NCBI GenBank assembly: GCA_905182985.1
Contig: CAJJDN010000292.1
Coordinates: 5,694 to 32,081 of the forward strand
DNA: 26,388 nucleotides
Direction: 5' to 3'
From: Paramecium sonneborni
Taxonomy: Eukaryota; Ciliophora; Oligohymenophorea; Peniculida; Parameciidae
Shown here: positions 1 to 8,496 of the stretch, in pieces
Layout: every line of letters starts with the position of its first letter
Numbering within the stretch: position 1 is the stretch's first letter
Notes under the pieces: model-generated
Databases searched by the model: none
Seen by the model: the letters and a program-made list of their open reading frames with translations, nothing else
What the model was told of the DNA's origin: nothing
Position numbers and translations under genes: made by a program

Positions 1-139
1 AATCTTCTTTATTCTTTTCAATTCTTTTTACCCTCCTAATATCGTTACTCAATGATTAATATTCATTATAAATAATTATATATTTTTAACTATTTAAGTT
101 CACTGTATAAGAACTATTCAATATTAAATTTAATTATCA

Positions 140-1599
140 ATGTCTATAACCCTTTATTTTAATTCTTATTCACATCGATGTTTATCTGTGAAGACTATCT
201 TATTATTAACTAATTATGATTTTAATGAAAAGATAATTGATGTACTTAAAGGAGAAAATCTCAAGCAAGCTTTTACTAATATTAATCCTAATCAAACTGT
301 GCCAGCAATTACCAAAGAATTTTTTAGTTTATTTGAAATTTTTGCAGAAACAAACCTGAATTTAGATTATATCCTGATGTAAAAAGAATTAATTATATAT
401 TATTAAGTCATTATAAGATAAAGCTCAAGTAGATTCATATTTAGATTGGCATTAAAATGAATTTCCTAGAGTTTTAGATTACTCTAAAGAATGTTATTTG
501 AAACCTTTGTTAATAGGATATAAAGTTCCTTCAAATAGAGTTTCAATATTAGTCGATGTAGAGGAGGTTTTGCAATTTTTCATCAAAACTTTCTTAAATG
601 ATGGCAAATTTAATTATGTTTTTGACTCACTATTGCAGATATTAGGTAATCAGTTTTATAATTTTAGAGCGGTATGTGATTTGACATCATTATTTATTTG
701 TAATTTCGATTTCGAAAAGTTTCCCATATTAGAACAATATATTTCAAGAATGTTTAAAATACCAGAATTATATCTATCACATTAGGATTATTTTTATTTT
801 ATAAAGTAACAAAAATATAAAAATCAGTTCATTTAATCAATATTGAATAAATCACCTAAATTAGAATAAATTACTCTATATTTTCACCCACTTTCATCAC
901 CCTCAAGAGCTGTTAGATCACTATTATTATTGGCAAAAATTGAGTTTAATGAAAAAATTATAGATATTCTGAAATCTGAAAATAAATCAGATCAATATTC
1001 TCTAATAAATCCTAATCAAACAGTTCCATCTATCAAATAAGGTTCATTTACATTGTTTGAAAGTCATGCTATTTTAAAATATATTTGTGAATAATATAGG
1101 CTATCTGATTTCTACCCTTAAGATAATTTAAAACTTAAAGCTTAAATCGACAGTTATCTAGATTTTCATCTTAATGAAATGAAATAAATCACAGAATATG
1201 TCATGATTTCATAAAATAATTAGAATTAATAAGAATTAAAAGAAAAATAAAAAAATAAAAAAATATAGATTAATTGTTATTATTTTTTGTTAAAGTTTTT
1301 CTTAATGAAGGAAAATATAAATACATCTACAACAATAAAACTATCTCAATTGCAGATTTGAGGTATTTTTTTTTATTTAATTTAGCGCTGTCAATCAAAT
1401 ATTATTGTTAATTATGGCAAATTATGAATTTAATAGTGTACCTTAGATCTAAAAATATTTAATAAACATTCTCGACAATTAATTTGTCAAGTAGTCAAAC
1501 AAAGAGCATTTTTCATCAATTAACAATAATTAACATAAGAATTATAATTAATTTAATAAGTAAATAATTGCATCTTCAAAAAAAAACCGATGCTGTTGA
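140..1599 (+). pseudogene. Tandem theta-type glutathione S-transferases in one interrupted frame
   Basis: GST enzymes conjugate glutathione to electrophiles in the cytosol. The first unit starts at the ATG at 140 (ITLYFNSYSHRCLSVKTILL) and has the NPNQTVPAI motif. A 29-nt intron (379-407) restores the frame into YPDSLQDKAQVDSYLDWH, and the helical C-terminal domain ends near 782. A TAG (glutamine) and about 28 codons with no TGA lead directly into a second unit: ITLYFHPLSSPSRAVRSLLL from 870, then NPNQTVPSI and FESHAILKYI. Its C-terminal domain (FFVKVFLNEGKYKYIY, then SIADLRYFF) lies in other frames, with shifts near 1240-1268 and 1411-1417, and ends at TGA 1597-1599. Unit 1 lacks about seven residues where unit 2 has SHAILKY, the helix next to the glutathione site, and is frame-shifted there. 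Either a decaying fused double GST or two genes that lost the stop between them. The family is fairly sure; integrity is doubtful. Confidence 0.68.
379..407 (+). other. 29-nt intron in first GST unit
   Basis: Begins GTAAAAAG and ends ATTAAG. Removing it joins YPD to SLQDKAQVDSYLDWH and restores the GST frame; 29 is not a multiple of three. Ending in AAG rather than TAG is a minor departure from the commonest Paramecium intron form. Confidence 0.75.
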
Positions 1600-2100
1600 T
1601 TGTATAAAATTAATAAAAATTTGATATTGTTAATAGAAAATGGAATAATTTATCTGATTTCAATTATTTTATTAATTTATTAACATCTATCATTACTGAT
1701 ATGTATAATATTACCAATTCTCACTTCAAAGACATCCCTATAAAATAAAAAACTTAGTTTTCACTTTGGGACTATAGAATTATTTATTGTATTTTAATAT
1801 ATTTTTTTTACTTTAATCCATTATTAATAAAATTCACTTAACATTTCAAGTAATCAATCTTCATTTTGTTCATTAAAAAATCAACATTTATTTTATAATA
1901 TTTGTCAAGAATAAAATTTTTGATTTTAGTATATACTTTTTATTATAATTTTAATAGCAAATTCAATTAAAAATTTAAAATATTTTTTCATTTCTGCATT
2001 AAATAATATATTGATTAATCATGATATTATTAAAAGTTATTTGATCTTAATATGAATATTAATATGTTTAACATCATTTTTGTAAATTTTATAAGGTATA
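1600..2100. other. AT-rich spacer, no supported gene
   Basis: Open frames exist here only because TGA is rare in such AT-rich DNA. I see no family motif or clear start on either strand. Confidence 0.5.
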
Positions 2101-3128
2101 TATCTTCAATTTTAATCAATACATATAGATTTGAATATTTTATGTAAAATATTTTATTACCTTATACAAAAGAACTTCAAAGTACATAAAATTTAATATA
2201 TAGGACTCGAGAACTGCCTTGAAGGAAGTTAATAGTGGATCTTATGTAAACCCTTTGTAAGGTAAGAGATTTGTTAAAATTTGAAGAATAAATGTAAAGA
2301 GCAAAATAGAATGTTTTAAAGTTAGAATCCATTCATGAAAACAAAAAGAAGTTATAAGCTGATTTAAGAACAAAACTATAAAAGTTGAATGATAAATTAT
2401 CTTAATCAATGATAGAAAGTGTAAAAAATAAAGAAACTCAATTGATGGCATTAACAAATAAGTTAAAAAAAAAGAATTTAAGAAGAAAACCTAGAAAGAT
2501 GTCTGTTTAAGAAGAAATTAAAGAAATCAAAGAAGAACTCTCAGCTAAAGTTGAATTAATTGAGTAAGTTCCATAGAAAATTTCATAAAAAAAAAGTAGT
2601 TACAATTTAAGAAACTCCAATTATAAAGTTGGTAGAGCCTAAAAATTTAGATGAAGTACATTATAAATGTATATAATAGTTTGAATTTTTTAGAAAACTA
2701 AATAAAAGTATGGATGCTGCATCTCAAAGAAAATCGTAATGTTTAGACAATATTCGATAACGATTACATGGATAAGATTTAATAGTATATATATATTGTA
2801 AATGATTAGATTCATAAACATCTTGAGAAGTCAAATAAAACAAAGGAAGAATAAGAATAAAATAGGCTTACATAAATTTATTACAAACTTAAAAATATAA
2901 CATATAAAGAATAATAGATAAAAACTAAAAATTAAATTAAATCAAAAAAGAAATCATTACAAATAAACCACATATCTAGCAGTGAATCTAAAAAATTAAC
3001 AAATACAAATAGATATGAAGAATATAGATCAAAACCATATAGAACTGTTCGATCTATAACTTAAGATAATAAATTTATTAATGCTAGATAACGTTTAGAA
3101 AAATTGCAAAATGAAAGAGAACAGTAAG
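2100..3128 (+). CDS. Coiled-coil protein, N-terminal block
   Basis: The product is lysine- and glutamate-rich and strongly heptad-like, with no enzymatic motif, so a structural (cytoskeletal or basal body) role is only inferred. Introns at 2182-2203 (22 nt), 2262-2286 (25 nt) and 2785-2809 (25 nt) each reconnect frames: DSRTALKEVNSGSYVNPLQ, then EQMQRAKQNVLKLESIHENK, later KNLDEVHYKCIQQFEFFRKL, then IHKHLEKSNKTKEEQEQNRL. A one-base frame change lies at an A-run near 2587-2595. The block ends around NARQRLEKLQNEREQ, where the frame runs into a 100-bp AT-rich stretch. No initiator ATG was found in frame before 2182, so the start is uncertain. It may be one gene with the coiled-coil and MORN blocks downstream. 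Confidence 0.6.
2182..2203 (+). other. 22-nt intron
   Basis: GTACAT...ATATAG. Removal joins a short upstream open frame to DSRTALKEV; the upstream exon is weakly supported. Confidence 0.5.
2262..2286 (+). other. 25-nt intron
   Basis: GTAAGAG...TTGAAG. Unspliced, the upstream frame hits a TGA at once; spliced, it joins VNPLQ to EQMQRAKQNV, the long coiled-coil frame. Confidence 0.75.
2785..2809 (+). other. 25-nt intron
   Basis: GTATATAT...GATTAG, containing an in-frame TGA. Removal joins RLHGQDLI to IHKHLEKSNK in one frame. Confidence 0.8.
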
Positions 3129-3228
3129 TAAAATAAATTTTAAAAACATTCATAATATTCTTATTAATATTATAATTTTAAGATAAAAGAATAATATTTG
3201 TTATGATTTATATATTAAATGTATTAAG
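3125..3228 (+). other. 100-bp frame-interrupting stretch flanked by TAAG
   Basis: TAAG occurs at 3125-3128 and again at 3225-3228. Removing exactly one copy plus the 100 bp between joins NEREQQ to DNQDEDDKLKND in frame. No GT...AG choice that I tried does this. Alternatively this is an intergenic gap and a new gene starts at ATG 3219 (MYQDNQDEDD). Confidence 0.4.
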
Positions 3229-3690
3229 ATAATTAAGATGAAGATGATAAATTAAAAAATGATATTGAAAAATTTCGAAATCTTCTTGATGAAGAGGTTG
3301 AAGGAAATCATACTTATATATAATAGGTGTAATCTTAACAAAATGAATTATAATAGGCAAGTTCAAGATACCAAATATTATGGTAGGAGATCTCTGAAAT
3401 GAGAGAACGTTTAGAATAAAGATAAATCTAAGAGGATAGCCATCATATGTTATCTAATGCAGAAAAGGCCTTATTTGAAACTTAAATATCTAATTTAAAT
3501 GATAAAATAAAAGACTATGAATAAATTCTACTACACTATTAATCAAAATCAAGGTAATTAATGAGTAATAAATTAGATAATTAGAGCAATAGATAAGCTA
3601 AAATTAATTAGAAATGGACAATTATAAAAGGTAATTAGAACATATGAATAATTTTAATCATAACTGTTTGGAAATACAGGAGTTATAATG
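3219..3690 (+). CDS. Coiled-coil protein, second block
   Basis: From ATG 3219 the frame reads MYQDNQDEDDKLKNDIEKF, EISEMRERLEQRQIQ, HHMLSNAEKALFETQISNL, then crosses a 23-nt intron (3554-3576) into QLEQQISQNQLEMDNYKR and QLEHMNNFNHNCLEIQEL. It is a charged alpha-helical coiled coil with no recognised domain. Its frame stays open to a TGA at 3890-3892, which lies inside the MORN block in another frame. Real genes are unlikely to overlap by 200 bp, so this block is probably joined to the MORN block by a frame change that I could not locate. It may equally continue the block ending at 3128. Confidence 0.55.
3554..3576 (+). other. 23-nt intron
   Basis: GTAATTAATG...AATTAG. Splicing joins QILLHYQSKSR to QLEQQISQNQ and restores the coiled-coil frame, which otherwise reaches a TGA near 3645. 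Confidence 0.7.
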
Positions 3691-4537
3691 GAAAATAAAT
3701 CAGCTAAGTATTTTTCTTAATTTAGTATTTAGATTAAATCATTTAAAGAAAAGAAAAAGATTAGATTTTACGAATTAAGTAATGGAAGTTTGTATTAAGG
3801 AGGATGGTTAAATGCTCAAAAAAATGGAAAAGGTAAAATTCAGTTATTAAATTAAAAGGAGTTTAAATCATGAAAAATGGATCAATTTATGAAGGCTAAT
3901 TTTCTCGAGGAATGGCTAATGGAAAGGGTAGAATGATTTATCCAGATGGTGATTATTACATAGGTTAATGGTGTGATGATTAACATCATGGATATGGTGA
4001 ATATTATCACGGAGATGGAGCTATGTATAAAGGAGATTGGTTTGAAAACTTATAGCATGGATAAGGATTTGAACTGTTCTCTGATTAATCTAGTTATACA
4101 GGTTTATTTAAATTAGGAAAACGTGAAGGATATGGTGTTTATAAATTTTCTGATGGTTCTCTTTATGAAGGTTAGTTTAAAAACAATTAATTTAATGGAA
4201 TAGGGTAATATAAAATTTAGAGATTGTAGTACTTATACATGGCACGATGGTAGAAGATATGAAGGTGAATGGTTAAAAGATTAGATGGATGGAAAAGGTA
4301 AAATGACATGGGCAGATGGAACTTTATATGATGGTGAATATAAAAATGATAAAAAGCATGGTTTTGGAACACTCAGATGGCGTAATCATAATAGTAATTT
4401 AGTTAGCTGATTCTCGATAATATTCTGGTTAATGGGAGTACGGTAAATAGCACGGAAATGGAGAATATACTAATTCTTAGTAAGGTACGAGGAAAGGATT
4501 ATGGATAAATGGTAAAAGAATGTAATGGCATGATTGA
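3688..4537 (+). CDS. MORN-repeat protein
   Basis: MORN repeats (about 23 residues, core YEGxWxxGxxxGxG) bind lipids or act as scaffolds at membranes, basal bodies and cilia. The ATG at 3688 opens MENKSAKYFSQF and the repeats follow: SLYQGGWLNAQKNGKG, SIYEGQFSRGMANGKGRM, YYIGQWCDDQHHGYGEY, MYKGDWFENLQHGQGF, SYTGLFKLGKREGYGVYKF, SLYEGQFKNNQFNGIG, RRYEGEWLKDQMDGKGKM, LYDGEYKNDKKHGFGTL and QYSGQWEYGKQHGNGEY. That is nine repeats in perfect register once introns at 3833-3858, 4205-4229 and 4382-4406 are removed. A TGA follows at 4535-4537, with a coiled-coil frame resuming at 4554. The MORN part looks intact and under selection. Whether it is a separate gene or the middle of a larger coiled-coil/MORN protein is open. 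Confidence 0.88.
3833..3858 (+). other. 26-nt intron in MORN gene
   Basis: GTAAAATTC...TAAAAG. Splicing joins AQKNGKG to VQIMKNGSIYEGQF, keeping the MORN repeat spacing. Confidence 0.85.
4205..4229 (+). other. 25-nt intron in MORN gene
   Basis: GTAATATAA...TTGTAG. Splicing joins NNQFNGIG to TYTWHDGRRYEGEW in repeat register. Confidence 0.88.
4382..4406 (+). other. 25-nt intron in MORN gene
   Basis: GTAATCATA...AGTTAG. The unspliced frame reaches TGA two bases later; splicing joins GFGTLRW to PDSRQYSGQW. Confidence 0.88.
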
Positions 4538-4553
4538 TTTAATATTTAATTAA

Positions 4554-5380
4554 ATGAGTGATCTTCATAAATCATTATTGAACAATAACATCTCTTTTGA
4601 TTAATTATTTGAGGTACCTTAACTTATTTAATCTTAGAGTATTAAAGCCTAACTCATAGATTACTAATAAAGTGTTGACGAATTATAAGTATTATTGAAT
4701 TAATAAATAATTTATATATATTATAATATTTATAATTAATAAAATCTTAGATAATTAAAAATGTTGATCAAATCAAAAAAGACTAATAAGTTAAAGAATA
4801 TTAAAAATAATTATAAAAATCTCAAAAAGAATTGACATCAAAGAGAAGTGAATTATCAAGTCTTAATGATTAACTGAAAAATAAAGATATCAATTTGCAA
4901 ATGGCTCAAAATATGAATAGAACATATGAATAAGAATTATAAAAACTAAGCAGAAAAAATAGTGGATCTCAGAAAAAACCGACAAAATGTTATGAAACGT
5001 TAACTCTTGAAATACAAGAATTAACTCACAATAATTCATTACTTAAATAATAGTTATTATAAACCTAAAAGAAAATAAAAGAATTGACAAATGAATTGTC
5101 AACTAAAGATTAATAATTAATAGAAGTTTTCAATTAAATTGATGAAATTAAATTACACATGTAATAAAACAGCAATAAAGAAGATGAATTAAAAGAAGCT
5201 ATGGAATATTTAGAAATTAAAGATTTAGAAATTGAAAGATTACATCGAGAACTTGAAAATTATAAAAGGAACATTAAAGATAATCCATAAATTAGAGACC
5301 TTTAAAATCTCTTATTAGTTATGTCTAGAAGTTTATAAGAAAAAGAATAATAACTATTAAGATATTAATAATACAATTGA
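4554..5380 (+). CDS. Coiled-coil protein, block after MORN repeats
   Basis: The frame MSDLHKSLLNNNISFDQLFE starts 17 bp after the MORN TGA and runs to QSVDELQ. After an interruption (4689-4750) it resumes as NVDQIKKDQQVKEYQKQLQK and continues without a stop (KRSELSSLNDQLKNKDINLQ, EYLEIKDLEIERLHRELENY) to TGA 5378-5380. The product is an almost pure heptad coiled coil, rich in Q, K, E and L. The very short gap to the MORN block suggests that both belong to one protein, perhaps through a 37-nt intron candidate overlapping 4523-4559 or a one-base break. MORN plus coiled coil would suit a basal body or cortical scaffold (inference). Confidence 0.65.
4689..4750 (+). other. 62-nt interruption: long intron or 44-bp repeat-flanked insert
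   Basis: Two removals restore the coiled-coil frame. One is the whole GT...AG segment 4689-4750 (62 nt, much longer than the other introns). The other is 4707-4750 (44 bp), bounded by direct repeats of ATAATT at 4707 and 4751. The second leaves VLLNQQIIKNVDQIKK, a natural continuation. Confidence 0.45.
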
Positions 5381-5399
5381 TTAATTAATTTTTTTACTA

Positions 5400-6010
5400 C
5401 TATCAATTCAATATTAAATTTTTAAATCTATCTTCCTCTTAATTACTCATTACGAATTTATGATTATAAAAACAATTTTTTCATCTCCTTTTATTTTCTC
5501 TCTGCTAATTCTTTATCATCAACTAACTTTCTAATATTCTTTATCTGATTCACTTTTTATTATTCTAAACTCACAACATCTTAAGTTAATTTCAATAATT
5601 CCTCTTTTATTTGAGATTTACTTTATTCCTTTAATTATGAAATTTTTGAATTAATTTCTGATACTTTTTAATTATCTCCAGTTACTTCTCTTTTTAATTT
5701 CCATTACATTTTCTATCAATCTAATCTAATTTCATACATTGATATTAAAAATAAACTTTGACTCGTATAATTCTTCACTTAATTATAATTAAATTTTCTT
5801 TAAAGGTTCTGCCCTTAATTCTAGTATTTGAATTACTTCTTTCTTTTTAAACATTATAAATTCCTTAATTATAGAAATTATTTTTATTAAAATTTCTGAA
5901 TCAATTTCTTCATTAAGCTTCTTTTTTTTATATAATTTCACATTTGTTTAAAAATATAATTAGTTTAGAACAATTTAATGTTTCTAATACATTAAACTTT
6001 TAATTTATTT
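5400..6010 (-). CDS. Coiled-coil protein, convergent
   Basis: The minus strand encodes KKKKLNEEIDSEILIKIISI, KKKEVIQILELRAEPLKKI, then after a 25-nt intron (5713-5737) KMQWKLKREVTGDNQKVSEI, QIKEELLKLTQDVVSLEQQK and VDDKELAERKQKEMKKLFLQ. This is a long amphipathic helix with no catalytic motif. The frame stays open past 5400 into the end of the opposing gene, so the true stop is unclear; a TGA in a neighbouring frame lies near 5399-5404. No good ATG was found. Upstream minus-strand sequence to about 6200 is also free of TGA but has weaker coding character. Function unknown; structural role inferred from composition only. Confidence 0.55.
5713..5737 (-). other. 25-nt intron
   Basis: On the minus strand GTATGAAAT...TGATAG, starting with an in-frame TGA-containing stretch. 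Splicing joins YESKFIFNIN to KMQWKLKREV. Confidence 0.72.
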
Positions 6011-6222
6011 GGATTTTAATTATAATTATGATATTAAAATTATTTTTTTAAGCAAATTTAATGATTCTTTATTATTAATCTCTGATCTTTAAACTAGAAA
6101 CTAGTAAATATATCCTATTAAATTAATTATTGAATGTTATTACTTAATTTAAGTGAATAAACTGATTTAATATCGGCAATATTAAGTCTTACGGTTGTGT
6201 TTATTTATTATTTAATAATAAT

Positions 6223-7394
6223 ATGTTTAATACAAATTTTAATACTTTTTTTGTACCACAACAACTCCTTTATCCTTATGGATACCAATATTTGATAATG
6301 CCATAAACATTTTCTGTTCTCAATTAATAACATTATACTTTATAGGCTTAAACTCAAATTTTAGAAAATAAATCATCTTCTGAACTTAATCGATCTATAG
6401 AAGATATTTAAAAGAAAAATTTTTTGGAAACTGAAAGCAAACTTGATTAAACAAGCAACTAAGAAGAAATTAAAGATACACATCTTCAGACAAAGTTAGA
6501 AAAAAAAATCCACTAAAAAAAGTCTTAAAAACCGAATTTCTTAGTGAAATCTACCAATATCCAAAAAATTATGCAAAGGCTATTGTATCTTTTGCATGTC
6601 GATAAAGAAACCTAATTTATGAAATTTTGGGAGAAATAAGAGGCCAAGAGTTTCTGAAATTGATGAACAGATTGAGAAACAAACTAAGGAACATAGCCCA
6701 TATAACAAGATATACACATAATGAAGACTTTTTGAAGATGTTTAGGATTTTAGGGTATGTTGATTTTAAATAACGACTCTAGTAATAATTTTTTGAGAAA
6801 AGACCATGTCAGTTATATCTATAACTCTAAAATCTAATAGAAGAGTTGTCATGTGGCTAATAGGACTATAGTTAAGAATTCTTTACTCAAGTATTGATGT
6901 CTCATATCATAAATTTATATTTTTAGTATTAAATATATATCTTAAAAATTATTCTCTATCCATTTCAAATTCCAACATCAGAAAAATATTACCAATCATT
7001 TCAAAATAGTATCCAGGTTGTGTATAATTATTTTATATTTTGCCTTTATTTTACTTAATCGAGATAAAAATGTTTTAACAAATATAGCACTTCAAATTAA
7101 TAGAATTAAGTAATTCTATTGATTCTAAGTATTAAACCTTTTATTTATTCAAGTTTAAGAATGATCTATTTCAAAATTTATTCTAAAGTTAAATATATTC
7201 TTTAATATTCTAATGAATTGATATTGTATTTCTCTTTATATCAAAATTATAAGAGTATCTCTTTATCAGTTAATCAACCGAGATTGTTTGATATGAAATT
7301 TGATTTATTATTATTAATAAAAACAATAATAATTGATTTCTTAACTTCAACCCTATATCAATTTTATTACCAATTTTATATTCTTAAAACTTGA
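6223..7394 (+). CDS. Unrecognised protein, frame break at an A-run
   Basis: The ATG at 6223 opens MFNTNFNTFFVPQQLLYPYG, followed by a Q/K/E-rich stretch. At the nine-base A-run 6500-6508 the reading frame must shift by one base. It then continues as FLSEIYQYPKNYAKAIVSF, NLIYEILGEIRGQEFLKLM, HITRYTHNEDFLKMFRILGY and ELSCGQQDYSQEFFTQVL, a compact helical domain that I do not recognise. The frame stays open to TGA 7392-7394, but beyond about 7000 the sequence is AT-rich and hydrophobic and may no longer be coding. In the original frame a TGA occurs near 6651. Possibly a lineage-specific ciliate protein; function unknown. Confidence 0.5.
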
Positions 7395-8496
7395 TCTGAT
7401 CTTTCGATCTAACATTCTTTTCTATTTCTCTTTTACTCAAAGGGATTATTATTGAGAATTATAAAAATATATTAACAATATGAATTAAATTAAAAAGTAA
7501 CGTAAAATCCATTCATGAAATTTAATTCTTTTTTTTTATCATTATATTTACTCCAAAATACTCTTTAAAATATTATTGTAATATCTAAGCAATTTACAAT
7601 AATCTTTCTTTTCTACGCTCCCATTTTAACTAAACATCAAATTTATGGCTCTACAGCAAATCAATTTCTAAAAATGAACAAATTTTTTAATATTTTTGTA
7701 CCTTCATCTTAAATCCTTCAATGTTACAAATTTATGAAAACAAAATGAAGCCATCAATGAAAAATTTGTAATTAAAAACTATAATTAGAAATGCTAATAT
7801 TTTATATAAAAATATAATCATAATTTAATTATAAAAAACAACAATTATTTTTTCTGTTTTAAAATGACTGATAACAAATTCTTATTGCTGAATCAAATAA
7901 TTTTGATCAAACAATTTTAGTTATTATAAATAATTTATTATTTTGGTACTATGTATTTTCTGAAATTTATCCTGAGCCTATATCCTCATCAAATTAAAAC
8001 CTTGAAATTGATATTTCAATTCATTAGACACTTATTTAAAGTTTAATTATTTCTAGAGAAAAAAAAATAGGAAAGCGCCAAATTTTTTAACAATATTACT
8101 AAAATTTATTAGTTTTGGCACTAAATTTTATTTCTTAGATTAAAAAATTATGAAGAATATTAGAAATATAAATGTTTATTAAATATTTTGATATTATCTT
8201 AATTAAGATTGAATGCTTCTATAGTTAAAAATTAATCTTGACTCATTCAATTTATGAAAAGTGATATATTATGAATATAGCAAAATATTAAGAATATTAA
8301 TATTTATTCAACTCATGATTGTTAACATTCAAATAAAAAAATTAATATCTATAGGATATTATTTAGAGAAATAGTGAAGAAAAGAATGAAATAATTAAGT
8401 ATTAAAAGTTTTAATGGAGAACATATGTATATAATTTAATAAATTTGACATTATTGTTTAAGTTTAATATTTGAATATTGTAAAATCAATCATATA
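7395..8496. other. AT-rich stretch without a supported gene
   Basis: A plus-strand frame from ATG about 7864 (MTDNKFLLLNQIILIKQF) runs roughly 125 codons, hydrophobic and basic, with no motif. At this base composition such frames are expected by chance. Nothing else is convincing on either strand. Confidence 0.4.

Noticed and set aside
2242..2457. Minus-strand frame of 71 codons beginning MLMPSIEFLYFLHFLS
   Set aside because: It is antisense to the coiled-coil block, whose plus-strand frame is better and intron-supported.
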